Shown piece by piece: positions 50,408-62,292 of a stretch of 64,000 nucleotides of DNA. Within the stretch, counting starts at the first letter, position 1. Every line of letters starts with the position of its first letter. The notes beneath the pieces were generated by a model, which saw only the letters and a list, made by a program, of their open reading frames with translations, ran no database searches and was not told the origin of the DNA. The stretch is from NCBI GenBank assembly GCA_022385805.1, contig MU277680.1:559122-623121 (forward strand), written 5' to 3'. This DNA comes from Pilatotrama ljubarskyi (lineage: Eukaryota; Basidiomycota; Agaricomycetes; Polyporales; Polyporaceae). Made by a program: the position numbers and the translations under genes.

Positions 50408-53400
50408 TCACTTTGCAGAGAGGCTCTGCGGAGGGATGCCACCTTGCGGAGGCGCGGGGAGCTCTTGCTGGATGAACGACGTCCACGTCTCCTGCAGGCT
50501 GTATCCGCCGGTGTGCACATGGATGAGGGGAGGGGGTGGCGGCGGAACCATCTGCTGGACCTGTTGCGTATACGCGTACTGTTGACCCTGCGCGAGATGG
50601 TTCGGGTTCTGCCGCGGATGGACGTGCGCGTGCGCGTGCGGTTGCGGTTGCGGCTGCGGGTGAGAGACGTCGGACTGGGACGGTTGCTGGTTGTACTGAT
50701 GGTGCGTGGGAACGTGCTCGTCGAGCTGCTGGTGGTAGACGGGTGCGGCGGCATACTGATGGTGCTCGGCCGAAGGCTCGGCACTGGCAAGCGGGACGGT
50801 GACGCTCCAAAGCTCGGAGTGCTGCACAGGGGCGGCATATGCGGACTGTTCGACGTGCTGAGAAGATGAAGCCGGGGCGCTATAGGCGTCGTACTGATGT
50901 TGTGACGGAGCTCGCGAGAATCCGCCATACATAGGTATATGTTGCGAATCTCCCGCGTGAGCAATCGTCTGCGCCTGAGGGATGGCATGCGACTGCGGAA
51001 CAGTCTGATGTGTTGCTGCCGGAGGCTGATGATAGGACGTGCGTCGAGAGTGCGTCTCGGGTTGGTGCATCGGGTATTGCTGTTGGTGTTGCTGGATATA
51101 CTGGACCGGGTATTCTTGTTGCATATGAGCGCCGGTGGGCGATACCACGTCGTGCTGGTTCTGAGACTGGTATTGATTTTCATACTGCTGGTGGTGCTGA
51201 TACTGTTGGTACTGGTGCTGCTGTTGAACCTGTTGATGCTGCTGCTGAACAGGGTGCTGCGCATGGCCAGTGTAGTGCGGCTCTACATGTGCAGGCTGCT
51301 GAGATGGCACGACGGGCGGGTGCGCGTAGTACGCGTTCGTTTGGTTGATCTGCGCCTCCAGCTCTCCTTCGAACGACCTGAGCTCATCGACGAGACCCGG
51401 GTGGATTGCCGCACGATAGGACGACTCGAGGGCCGGGAACGCCTCGGCCGCGGGCGAGTGGGAGTTCCTCCCATCCGAGTCGGCGGAGCCCGCCTGCGAG
51501 CCGTGACCAGACGCCTCGGGGGGTGTAGCCGCGGAGGACACGCTCGGTGAGACACGCTGCGGCCTGTTGGACTTGGTCACGACCGTGCGAGCCGTGCGTC
51601 CGCTGAAGATGGACAGCTCGTCAAAGTGCTCGCTGTCCTCCGAGTGCGGAGTGAAGATGTCGCGCCGCAGCGGCTGGAAGCCCTTGTAGTACGCCGCTTG
51701 CGCCTTTTCGTGCAGCTTGCGCACGACCGGCTGTGCGCATACGGGAGCATACATCAGTAGCGTTCACTCCTCGCACGAACGGAAGGGCATACCAGGAACT
51801 TGCCCGCGCGTCCGCCATGCGTGGCCGCGTGCTCGAACAGATCGCATGCGAGACGAAGCTCGCCGAGCGCCGCCTGCGCCGTCTTGGACGTCCCGCCTCG
51901 CGTCACCACCGATCCCATCATCACCTGCAAATCCGGACGCCGCGTCAACACTGATCAACCACACGAGTCACACCAGGAACCACTTACGCAAGCGGAGAAC
52001 GCGTGCGTCCACAGGACCCAAAAGCGGGCGATCTGCATGGGGAAGAGGGAGAACTGCTCTCGGATGGATCCGAGCAGTGCGCATGCGCTCCGGTACCCCG
52101 CGAGGAAGGACGGGGCGTATTGGCTCCGCATTGGGTCTCCAGGGTTGTCGACGATGGCTTGCGCGAAGAAGCAACGGTGCACGTATAGCAAGGCTGAGTG
52201 CAGGTAAGCGCGCTAGTCGGGCTCTTACCGCAGGAACTTGAAGAGACAGAAGGACGTACTGAAATGCAGGTAGTTGAGCGGCATGTAGTGCGACATCGTC
52301 CGGGCGAGTCCTGCGTTCTGGGGTGGCGGTCCTTGCGAGTACTTCGGCAGAGGTGTGTCGCGGATTTTCCGATCGAGCTCGAGGATGACGGAGTACTTGG
52401 GCGCTTGCGCGGTAAGCGTGCCCATCACGACGTTCGATACGCATTCCTTGCCCCACCGGGCCTTCCACGCGGGGACTGGAATGCGATGACTTAGGGACAC
52501 GACATGTGGAGCTTGCGGAGGACTTACAGCTCGGTTGCGGCGTGCCATCATCAGCAAGCGTCTCATCGGGGTCGGCGGGCAACTCCGTGTCGACGAACTC
52601 TGCAGCGAATGTTGGCAGTCTCCCCGTCGCAAGCGCCTATGCGACACGGTCGTTATATTATCACCAGGACTGAATGACCGGTGCGCACCTGCCAGCAGTC
52701 GGTGATGAACAGCTCCCAGAACAGCGCGCGCCGCTTTTGCACCTCCGACGAGGAGAGCTTCCACCTCGCGCAATCCCGGTCTGGTGGATTTGTCAGTTCG
52801 TTGACGGACGGGCGCATTCGGCGTACGTACGGAGGCCGATCTGGATGATAAGGTCAGCGAAAGGCTTAGAGCGAGATACATTCGACTCACGCTTTGCGCG
52901 AGCTTCGAGGCGAGCCCCATGAGCGCCCACGTCGTCTCGATACTGTGCTCATCCGCGACAAGGCCCTGCGATCCAGAATCAACTCCGCCGATCCCGACAC
53001 ATCACGCCGACCACTCACCTGGTAGATCCCCATCAGGCTTAGGGTCTGCACCGTCGTGACGCTCGGCGGCCTGTCGAGCACCGGCTCCAGACTGAGCGCC
53101 GCACGCGTCAGCTGGTAGTACCGCGTGGCCTCGTCGTTGTGCGGCGCCGGGGGCAGGGACGCGTCCGTGAGCGCCCCGAAGCAGAACACCACGAACATGA
53201 GCGCCAGGTCGTGCGAAGAGGGCTGGACACCAGGCGCGGGCAGGTCGAACGCCTGCGCTGAGCTCCCGAGGGCGCCGCCGGTCCCGGGGCTGACGCTCGC
53301 GCCCATCTGGATCCGGGCGCGCACCTCGTTTGCGGCTTCTTCGTAGAAGAGCGGGAGGACCTCCTCGTCGAGCTGCCGCTGAGTCACCGCGCCGAAGAAC

Positions 53401-54892
53401 CAAGGCGCCTGTTCGAGGTAGAGATCTCGGAGCTGTGCCGCGCGCTGCCAGGGCGGGAGGTAGCCCTGCATGAGGTCCTGGAGAGTGTACACGGGGAGAT
53501 CAGCGGGCCCGGATGGGAACGTAGCCGCGAGGCGGTTGAGTTCGGGCGGTAGGTCCGGATGTGCGCTAGACGTCCGCGAGAGGGTCGACAGCGCGAGCTG
53601 GGGCTTCTCATCCTGCACATGCACTGGGCAGTGAGGTCGTGCATCCTACCGACATGCTAAGAGCTGCTAAGAGCGACTACTCACCAGCAAGAGGCTCTAA
53701 GGAGTGATATCATGCTCAGAACGCCACCAGATGATGATCGGGATACGGACGTACCTCCGATCCCGCCGAACGACCATAGAACGTCGCTGCCCCATCATCG
53801 CGGACGGCCAATGTTCCGAATGCATCTATATACTGTACTTCCTCTTCTGCCTCTTCTCCATCTTCCTGCACTTCTATGCCGCCGCCTCCACTGCTTCCAC
53901 CACCGGCGCCACGGGTGGCCGCGTGTAGCTCGAGTCCGGACTTGATCTTGAGCAGATCGAGGCTGAGGAGCGGATGCGGCTCGCGCGTGACGCTCGACTG
54001 GAGGATCGCGAGCCCGTCCTCGAGCTGGCGGATCCGGTCGCTCATCTCCGCGATCTTGCGGTGGAGGCGGTCCGTGTCCGCGAGGATGAACCTGAGACAA
54101 ACGCATCCATCAATTCGGTGTTCTCGAGGATGGACGCCGATCGACCGGTGCTAGTGTCACTTTCGTAGATTGCCTGGCCGACATCACTCAAGTGACCGGG
54201 GACTACTCCCGTGAAGCTCAACAGTTCTGCTGACCGTAGCGCTATAAAAACCTGAACCGTCTCCCCGCCGCATGACAGCAGAACTCATGTTGATAGACCC
54301 TTCGCATTTCGCTGCTTTCGTAATAGGGCACGGAGCATCCCAAGGCCCTCTGCCTAGAGCGGTAAGTCACAAGGGCAGCGCCGACAAGGACCGTACGCCC
54401 TCTGCAAAGGCATACGCGCTCTCGACAATCTGACAATCTTCACAAGCGTCGAGACTGCGGGCGGATGTAGTGCTTAGTGACTCTATCTCCCATGAGCGGC
54501 TGCATCGCTCGCTCCAGAGGTCTGTGATCAGGAAGAAATCGGGGTGGTCTATCGACATGAGTGCTGCTGAAATGCGACACAACATCATCGTATTCCATTG
54601 AACCGGACAACCCGTAACGAGACCGTGATTTAACCCAGCCAGATAAAATAAAAACGAAAGACGCATACCTCGTGCCCTGACCGGTGGTGAGGCTTCCGTT
54701 GGGACAGATGGAGGCGCACCCCCTGCGCTTGCAGGACGAGCAGGGGACGGTCTTGTCGCACTTGAGCTTGAGGCGGCGGCATTCTGCGCAAGATATCGCA
54801 CCCCTTGCGCGTTTGAGTTCCTGCTCCTGTGCCTTTGCCGACCGCTCCTTGACGTTGTCGCCGTCGGGGCGACTGCGGCCGGAGAGCGGCAT
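50408..54892 (-). CDS. Zn(2)Cys(6) fungal-specific transcription factor, glutamine-rich C-terminus
   Basis: Twelve exons: complement(50408..51730, 51793..51924, 51988..52193, 52260..52475, 52528..52636, 52689..52780, 52831..52840, 52891..52965, 53019..53612, 53685..53696, 53755..54091, 54669..54892), 1,109 aa, all phases closing. Zinc cluster at residues 35-63 with CX2CX6CX5CX2CX8C spacing, then GQGTRFILADTDRLHRKI and a heptad-like linker (MSDRIRQLEDGLAIL). The middle is the fungal_trans region: GIYQGLVADEHSIETTWALMGLASKLAQSIGLH, RDCARWKL, RALFWELFITDCWQ-LATGR. The last 350 residues are Gln/His/Pro-rich and disordered, likely an activation region. Exons of 10 nt and 12 nt are needed to keep the conserved SIGLHRD and SAGSE segments. 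The first intron is 577 nt. Targets unknown. A second, partial copy lies at 62293-64000. Confidence 0.9.
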
Positions 54893-55474
54893 TGTGGTCG
54901 TGAGGGGGGCAGGGGCTCGGTGGCTGGAACGGCAAGGGAGGAGAGGTGTGTAGTACGGTGCTCGTCGTCGTGGTCAACGATGAGGAGGAGCTGTGGCCGC
55001 CGAGCACGAGGACGGCGAGGGCATGGCAGTGGTATAAGAAAATGGACTTCCTGCTTGAAGACATTGCACTCGGTGACGGCTGAGAATCCGCCACGCTCAG
55101 CACACCGGGAGGGCGTCTGGACATATATGGACACCCCGCAACCGCAAGCGGAGACAGGGAGCACAGCCACGCCGCCCGACGCCGCTGCTTGCTCGCCTCC
55201 GCGGTGGCAGTCCGCGTGCGAGGGCGAGTCTGAGTACTAGTGTCTGCTGCAGCTGTCCTCTCAGTCTGTCCTCTCGCTCTGCTCTCGCTCGCCTCGCCCT
55301 GGCCCCTGCCAAATCGCAAGCGCGTCTCCCCTCCGACTCGTCCCCCGCATCACCCGCTTTGCTCCGCCAATCGCCCTCTCCGCCGCATCCTCTGCGGACC
55401 GCACGCTGTCGCTCGCTAGGCACCCTCTCGCCGCCCGCTCCAGCGCTGCAGCCCCCTCCTCACGTCCTCTCCAG

Positions 55475-55510
<36 letters not shown>
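55475..55510. repeat. Microsatellite, (CTCGTC)6
   Basis: Six perfect tandem copies of CTCGTC, continuing imperfectly (CTCATC...) into a C-rich stretch to about 55555. Confidence 0.9.
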
Positions 55511-55513
<3 letters not shown>

Positions 55514-55870
55514 ATCTCATCCTCGTCCTCGCCCCAGCCCCAGCCCCCGCCCCCGCCCTGCACCGCACAACCTCTCCGCTGCCCACGCTGCCCTACCAGT
55601 CCCACGTCCCCGAACACGAGCCTGGCGACAGCCAGCCGCTTTCGTCCCGTCTTCGCCAGCTAGCCAACACCGGCTAGACGTCCGCCCAGGCCACGCCGAG
55701 CCTCGCTCTCTCCGTCCCGAGCGCAACTCTCCGAGAACAGCAGCTCGCCTCTCTCGTCGCCACCTCGTCCATTGGCGAGCACACACAGGATACGCGTCGA
55801 CGCGAGCGAATCCCCCGACGCCCCTCGGCTCACGACGCCCCACGACCGCCTGCCTGCCGTCGCCCGCTGT

Positions 55871-55950
55871 CCTTCCCTCCCGCCGTCCTTCCCTCCCGCC
55901 GTCCTTCCCTCCCGCCGTCCTTCCCTCCCGCCGTCCTTCCCTCCCGCCGT
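55871..55950. repeat. 16-bp tandem repeat, five perfect copies
   Basis: Five identical head-to-tail copies of CCTTCCCTCCCGCCGT (80 bp). Strongly strand-asymmetric: pyrimidine-rich on the plus strand. No gene spans it in a supported frame. Confidence 0.92.
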
Positions 55951-58900
55951 TTGTCTCTGCCGCTCTGACACCAGGCCGTCTAGTACTGTACTAGCACAGA
56001 CGTGAGTCCCACGGTCTCTCCCCCTCTTGGCATCCTCCCACCGCTCACACTTTCCCACCACCAGGCGTGTTCATGCGAGCAGACGGCGGTCCTGCCTGCT
56101 CGGAGGGGCCGGCGCATGTCGAGCATTAGCTGCCATGCTGCAGAAGTACTCCGCCCACCCGGCTCGCACTACTCCTCGCCCTCCAGCCCTACCCAGTCCT
56201 CGTCTCCCGCAACGCGCCGCGGAGCCCGCAACGGTCTTTGCTGTTCCACAGGTACCGGCGGCCCGCGGCTGCACTCGCCTGCCGCCGCCTGCTCGCACGG
56301 CTGAGGTCGATCCCGCCGTCGCAGCCTCCTTCTTCGCAACGCGGAAGCGAAGCGCGAGCCCCGTTGCAACGCAGGTGAGTTCCTGCAGTACTGTATCTAC
56401 GGGCGGTGTGCGAGCGGGAACGTGCGAGCGGTGAAGGTGCGTCCTGGCAAGAGCAGAGTGAGCACCGCGATCCTATCGCGTAGAGACATCGGCTCGAACC
56501 GCACTTCGGCTCGGGCAGGTGCCACGCCGCTTGAACCCCATCTCGAAATGCCACCGTCTCTTTGCGCCGTCCTCTGCGCCCTCGTCGCGGGGCGGTTGGC
56601 GAGTATGGCACGCGCAGACCCCCACCTTGTGCGTACCACGGCGTGCGTGCGAGTACGCTAGCATAGCGGCCGAATCCGACAGGGGCCGGGAGTCGACGAG
56701 CGAGCCAACACCGACCCGCCCCTGCAGCCCGATCGATTGCCCGCCAGCCTGCGAGCCACAGTAGGTGAGTTCACCGACGGCCACGTCGGAGTGCTGCATG
56801 AACCTATTCGGAGCGCCGCGCGCATGCGCCGTCTTGTCTCTTCGCGTGTTGGAGAGCGCGGGACGTACGGTAGTCGGATAGGGCGCGGGCCGTGCCTGTG
56901 CGCGTGCGGGGCGATCTACGAGCGAGCTCGGCCATGAGTGTAGATGTCGCGTGCGGGAAAACTGTACGTACTGCGACGCACAACAAAGTACACGAAGAGT
57001 GCGAGCTTCGACACCTGCGCCTCAGGGCGTCTGCCAGCAGGCGGGGCGGGGTTCTCGAGTTCCTGCGGACGTGCGTGTGGGTGTGCAAGACGTACGTGAT
57101 CGTAGTGCAGGGCGCCATACGACCTCGAGCGGCGAATTATCGTGTCGGGGAGGACATCGACGAAGGCGTATCTTGCCGAGGCGGGCAATTCGGTGCAGCG
57201 GCCGCCGCGCTGCCAGTGGGTCGTGCGGAATGGCCTGAGCTGCGCTGTATCTAGCGCAAGCATGGGTGTCGAGAGGAAGAAGGTAGAGTTCTCGGAGAGG
57301 GCATACGTACCTCACGTCGGTGCAGAGCGAGGCATCTCCCGATGTGCAGACGAGACCGCGTCCGGGACTGTGCAACGAGGGCTTGCGCACGCGCGGACGC
57401 GGACGCGGATCGCGCTCGCATCCGCCCCGCACGCTTCTTCGGCCCAGCGTTCGCTATCTGCTCCTGCTCCTACTGGTCGTCCTCCATCATCGAACGACTC
57501 CGTCGCCGTCCGCGGGCGGGCGATCGGTCGTCACATTTGCGGGCGTCGGCCCCCAGACTCTCATGACACCGTCCCGAGCAGAGTGCTGCAGAATTCAGGG
57601 CACGGTGCGTGGAGAGCGTCGCGCGCGTCCGTTCTCGCTAGTAGGCGGTTCGGGACGCATGTTCTGCTAGTGCACATCGCGCAAAGAAGCCCGTCCGAGT
57701 CCTCGGTGAGGGTGCGTTGTCGTTTGCCCGACTTCGCGTTTGCGACCGCGATCTCCAGCGGTCCTCGAGGTATGTTGCTGCGGGATGTGCGACACGCGCG
57801 CGAGAGCAAGACGACGTGCTTCGACGCAGTCCTCTGCCAGTTGCCTTCTGCTGAGTGCTGCCGAGGCTTTGGGAACATATCCCCGACATCGCGGTCGGCC
57901 CATGCACTCCCAAGTCGTTCGAATTTGTAGAGGGCTGCCGTCCACTGAATGTATTTCATGCTGCCTACGTATGATACGATTGCGACAACATCTATGCCCC
58001 CCCTGGCCCCAGCCCCGTGATCATCGACACCTCCTGTCGTTTGACACCGAGAACACCGCGACGAGCAAGAGACGACGCTCGGCGGCTCTGACCCTGGACT
58101 GCTCACTCCGGTGACGCTCCCCTCACAGGGCCGTTTGCTCGTCCGACGGCCGCGTCGATGTTCGCCTATGGGCACTTCCGACGTCCCGGAGAAAGGGCCG
58201 CTGCGAAACTTCACGCGCGCCACGAGCCGCAGGGCATGCTAGCGATACTGCCGAGCGAGGAACGATAACCTCACGCACCGAAGAGGCCTCGTAGCTCGCG
58301 GTCCGGTGACGGGACCGCCCCGATACGGCACTAGACTAGTGCCCTTGCTGATCTCGGTCCGCCTGCTCCCTGCTCGAGCGGACTCGGAGGAGTCGGCCAG
58401 AGTGGGCCCAGTGGGATTGCCCGAGAGAGCTCTGGGAAAGAAACAGCGCACTGTCCCCGGCGTTCCTACGAAAGAGTCTGGTGCACAGCAGTCTCGGTCT
58501 CGGAAGCCCCGACGACTACTCGGAGTACGGCACTGGCGCCGTGGACCCACTGTGGACATTGCGGACCCACAGCGACTTGCCTTCGGGATCTCGCAAGCTG
58601 TCCTCGGCTGCCAATCGACAAGCAACGTCGAGTCATCCGCCGACGTCGAGAAGAGCTGGGACCCGCACCGGCGGCGGAATGCCGCCGCGTTCTCCACTGG
58701 TCCCGCGCTGACGTCGGCTGGACGCACCGCTATTCGGACTCGGCTCGACGTCTCGCGATGAGATCTGGTCCGAGTCGGCGGGCGCGTTAGGTACCCGATG
58801 CTAGGAACAGCTTGCAAATGCGCTCACCAACGATCCGGGGACTCGTCAGGGCGACCGGCGAGCGCTCCAGTGAGCGAGCAGCCGAGCTACTTTCAAATCC

Positions 58901-60269
58901 ATCGTTTCGCTCGGTATGCGCGCTGCCGATTCGGGAAGATCGTCCTCGGCTTGCAGCGAGTCGCTCGAGCACGCGTGTCCCAGTGCGGTTGACGATGCAC
59001 GGAACGAGCTCAATGTCAGTCCACGAAGCTTCCGATGCTACGCGTCGTGCCGCGTACCTAGAGCAGTACCACCCATGGCAGCGAGCGGTTCTCATACGCG
59101 GTTCCGAGCACTCAGGCCTGTCCCAACAAAGTGAGATGGACGTGTGCAGCACGCTCCAGGTGCAGGGGCGGCGGGCACCTGCCAAATGAGTGGACGCCTC
59201 TGCAGACCAGCTGGTGTGCTGCACACGACGGGTCGAGGTCACCAGACATGTGGCCACCTATCGGGGATACCTCCGCGCAGCCGTTGACGGATCCAGACGC
59301 TTGACCCTTGACCCTGCCAGTGAAGTGAATACGGGCACAACCGTCGATGTGCCGGCGGTCGGCGAGAACGGCGGGCGTACGCACTGAAGGAATCCGTGCA
59401 GCCTATGCGGGTACAGCCTGAGGCCTTCGAGCTTCTTCTTTCTGGTGCATTCAATCCGGTTGTTCGCCTCAGAAAACTCCGAGACGATGGGCCCAGTCCC
59501 GGTCGCCGTGCTCTGGCAGTGGAGGCAAGTCATCACGAGTAGAGAGTTTCAGCCGCTATGTACAGATTTGCAACACGTCGGGATAGCGTACCGTGCGCGG
59601 CGGCCGGATGAGCGACTCGGAGAACAGCCTGCCAGTGTCTGAGCACCGGAACCGGCACGCTAGTCCGTCAGTACACGAGTTGACTCGGACAGCTTAGACG
59701 TGGGCGAATACTGTATTTCCTGCAACCCGGCTAGTAATTGTCGGCGTGGAACTGCGCTGCAATAGCTCGGAGCTCCCGATGCACCGAAACTCGAGCGACG
59801 CGCAGGATTTGCCCTACCGGTCGGATTCTATCGGATAAGAGGGGCATTGCTCACTCCGCATCCAGAGAACGTGCTCTTCTAGCGATACCGAGGGCGGCGG
59901 GCCGGCGGGCAAGCTAGCACGTTACCCGGGGGGGATGTCTCACGAGGCGTGCACCTGGTCCTTCGATGGGTCCCGAAGACGGGATGGACTGGGCCGAGAT
60001 CGTCCATTCGAGCGAACAGATGCGGGCGCACACATACCTTGCGCTATTCATGTCCATGCCACGGCAGAAAATGCGTACCCGGCTCTCCAAAATTGGCCAT
60101 CAGCGGAGGTTCAGACGAGGACTCGAGGCCGCCAGAGCGCACTTTATGGACTCAAGAGCTCAAGCTCGGGTTCGACACCATCGCGACCGGGATCCTCTCC
60201 ATCCCGTCCTTTTGCATCGCCCAGACTCCAGCTCCGAGCCTTCGTCGCTCGTGCGAGTGTCAGCACGAC

Positions 60270-61264
60270 ATGGCCGCGCCCTTCACCGTCTTCATCCCCG
60301 CCGCGCCGCCGCAGGCTCCTACGACGCAACTCGAAGAACCTGCTCTTGCCTGTTTACGGGATCGTGTTCGCGCCGAGCTCCGTGCCGCACTCGATGCGAA
60401 ACTCGGTGAGTTGTACCGCTCACTACACCGCGTGACGCAGACCGAGAGCTGAGCATCGGCATGGCCGTAGTGGAACTCACCGGGATTGCCGGCGCCCACA
60501 TGAGCTACAGCGTGGACATGTACGCCAGGCTCGTCGTCATCCGGTACGGCTACAAGCTCGTCGGCTGGCCGCACACCGTCCCGTTCCGCAACTTCAGCAA
60601 CATGGGCAAGGGAGCGGTCGCTCGGCTGCTGGTGCTGCAGGACCTGTGGAAGCGTGGTGAGCTCAAATTTGAGACCGCCGACCGCGAGGACCTCTCCAAG
60701 GCCGCACGGGACCCAAAGCTTGTCCACCCAAACCCCAAGATGCGTGGCCCGGATTGTGAGCAGGACGCGACGGCCGAGAGTGTGGAACCGGCGCGGACGA
60801 TCGTCTCAGCGCTCGTCCTGCACCCCGCTGACCTCACCGTCCTCGGCGTCCATCCTACATCGACGCGCCCGGCACCTGGCGGTCGACCGCGTCGTCAGCG
60901 TGTCGACACGAAGCGTGCTCGTCGCAAACCCGGAAAGAACCCCGACCAGAGTCGCCCGCCACCGCGTCCGAGGCGCGGTGTGAAAAGCGGCCGATACGTT
61001 CTCGAGATCCACGACCCGGCGGGCGAGGACGTCGACGGTGGAGACTCGGAGCCGGCAGCGAAGCGTCCGAGACGCGAGTGGCAGACGGACGAGCCCGTGG
61101 AGGAGTTTCGCGAGGCCTCCTCCATCGCCTGGGCCGGCCTGCCAGTGTCCGGTGAGAACGTCGACTCCTCTGTCGAGGAGTTCTCTGACGCCTCATCCAA
61201 CACCGCGCTCTGCGGCGCCTCGGATGCCGACGAGATCGAGTCGGCTTCTGGCGACTGGCCGTGA
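60270..61264 (+). CDS. Orphan basidiomycete protein, 309 aa
   Basis: Exons 60270..60405 and 60471..61264 with one 65-nt GTGAGT...TAG intron. The N-terminal 150 residues look folded: an acidic helix (RDRVRAELRAALDAKL), then SYSVDMYARLVVIRYGYKLVGWP, PFRNFSNMGKG, LLVLQDLWKRGELKFE. The pattern of aromatic residue, RYG-LVGWP, then a Trp-x-x-Gly helix resembles a region I have seen in many uncharacterised polypore proteins; no function is known to me. The C-terminal half is disordered: a basic Pro/Arg-rich stretch (possible nuclear localisation, KRARRKPGK and KRPRRE), then acidic Ser/Glu-rich repeats (VEEFREASS, VEEFSDASS). It stands isolated between gene-poor DNA and the transcription-factor duplicate. 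Confidence 0.68.
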
Positions 61265-62292
61265 GGCGGACGATCACGTCTGAAGGTTGAGGGCTCAGGG
61301 ACGATGCTTCTTGCAGCGCCGGAGTTGGCGTGCCAGTGCGGTGGAATGTGCTGGTTAGGGTATCGATGCAGTACTGTTGTGTCTTGCGTTATTTCCTCGT
61401 CGTAATTTGATTGTACAGTTTTAGGCGAGCGTCGGATGCGATGCAGTGAACTGCCGACAGGCCGTGCCAGGACTCGGGAACCTCGAGAGCGTGCGACTTT
61501 TCCGCACGACTTGTTGAAGGTTGAGCCCGGGCCCGGCAAACCTATCACGAAACCCATCGACGACTTGACGTTCGACAGGATGAAGCAAAGGGCGCACCGT
61601 ACAAGCTGTAAGCGGATGGAACATCTTGTACGTCCCGCCCCGGGCCTCTGATGTAACACATTGCGAAGGATTCCAGTACGATTGCCATGCAAGAGGACGG
61701 CCGCATCGTATTGCACATTCGCAGTAATACATGGAATCGCCGGTTGGCAACAAGACATGCCAGTGCTGCGACGACAGCCACTATCTAGAGTGTCCAGGCA
61801 TAGGTACTGGCCCACGCTACATGCAACGTAGACAGACAAGACGGGAAGAGGACGATGCGAATGACGAATCGTGCGCTCCCTCCCCCGGTATGCGGGATGG
61901 AGCAGCCTTGGCGTCCCGCACGCGCACGCGCGCACTGGCGCACGCTCAGGCTGTACGTGCCGATAATCACTAGGATCTCTTACCTGCGAGCGCGTGGTGT
62001 GTCTCCACACGAGCGTCGTATTTGCGAGTGAATGTCCTTGAGGTATGTGACCCAGACATGGTGCCCCAGATACGCTAGTATGCCCCAGATACGCTAGTAG
62101 TACGCCGCAGTCGCGACGCCTTTTGCCCCAGTCATACTTCCAGTTGGTTGCCTCAGAAAGCTTCCTAACTCCAGCAATTCTTCTTTGGCTTCGTCCCGGC
62201 GATCACGCTTTCCCCATCGGCGTTCAGCGACCCTGCGCGGCACACGGTCACGCACGCGCGCCCGTCTCGTTCGGCTGCTCCGTCCCCCGTGA
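61265..62292. other. Intergenic up to the duplication breakpoint
   Basis: About 1 kb of unique sequence. A short direct repeat (ATGCCCCAGATACGCTAGTA, about 20 bp, twice) lies around 62057-62098. No gene supported. Confidence 0.45.

Larger units (their letters stand above)
54893..60269. other. Gene-poor, CpG-rich stretch of about 5.4 kb
   Basis: The part next to 54892 is the promoter of the transcription factor. Beyond about 55.3 kb I find no frame with a domain, signal peptide or coherent exon set, although open frames of 100-260 codons occur on both strands (for example plus 57142-57930). Contains the microsatellite and 16-bp tandem repeat listed separately. No transposase, reverse transcriptase or terminal repeats recognised. 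Confidence 0.5.

Noticed and set aside
57142..57930. Plus-strand 262-codon frame in the gene-poor block
   Set aside because: Low hydrophobic order, Arg/Ser/Ala-rich, with overlapping open frames on both strands; looks like chance in CpG-rich DNA.
54893..60269. Retrotransposon or DNA transposon
   Set aside because: Looked for reverse transcriptase, integrase and transposase motifs and for terminal repeats; none recognised, so not called.
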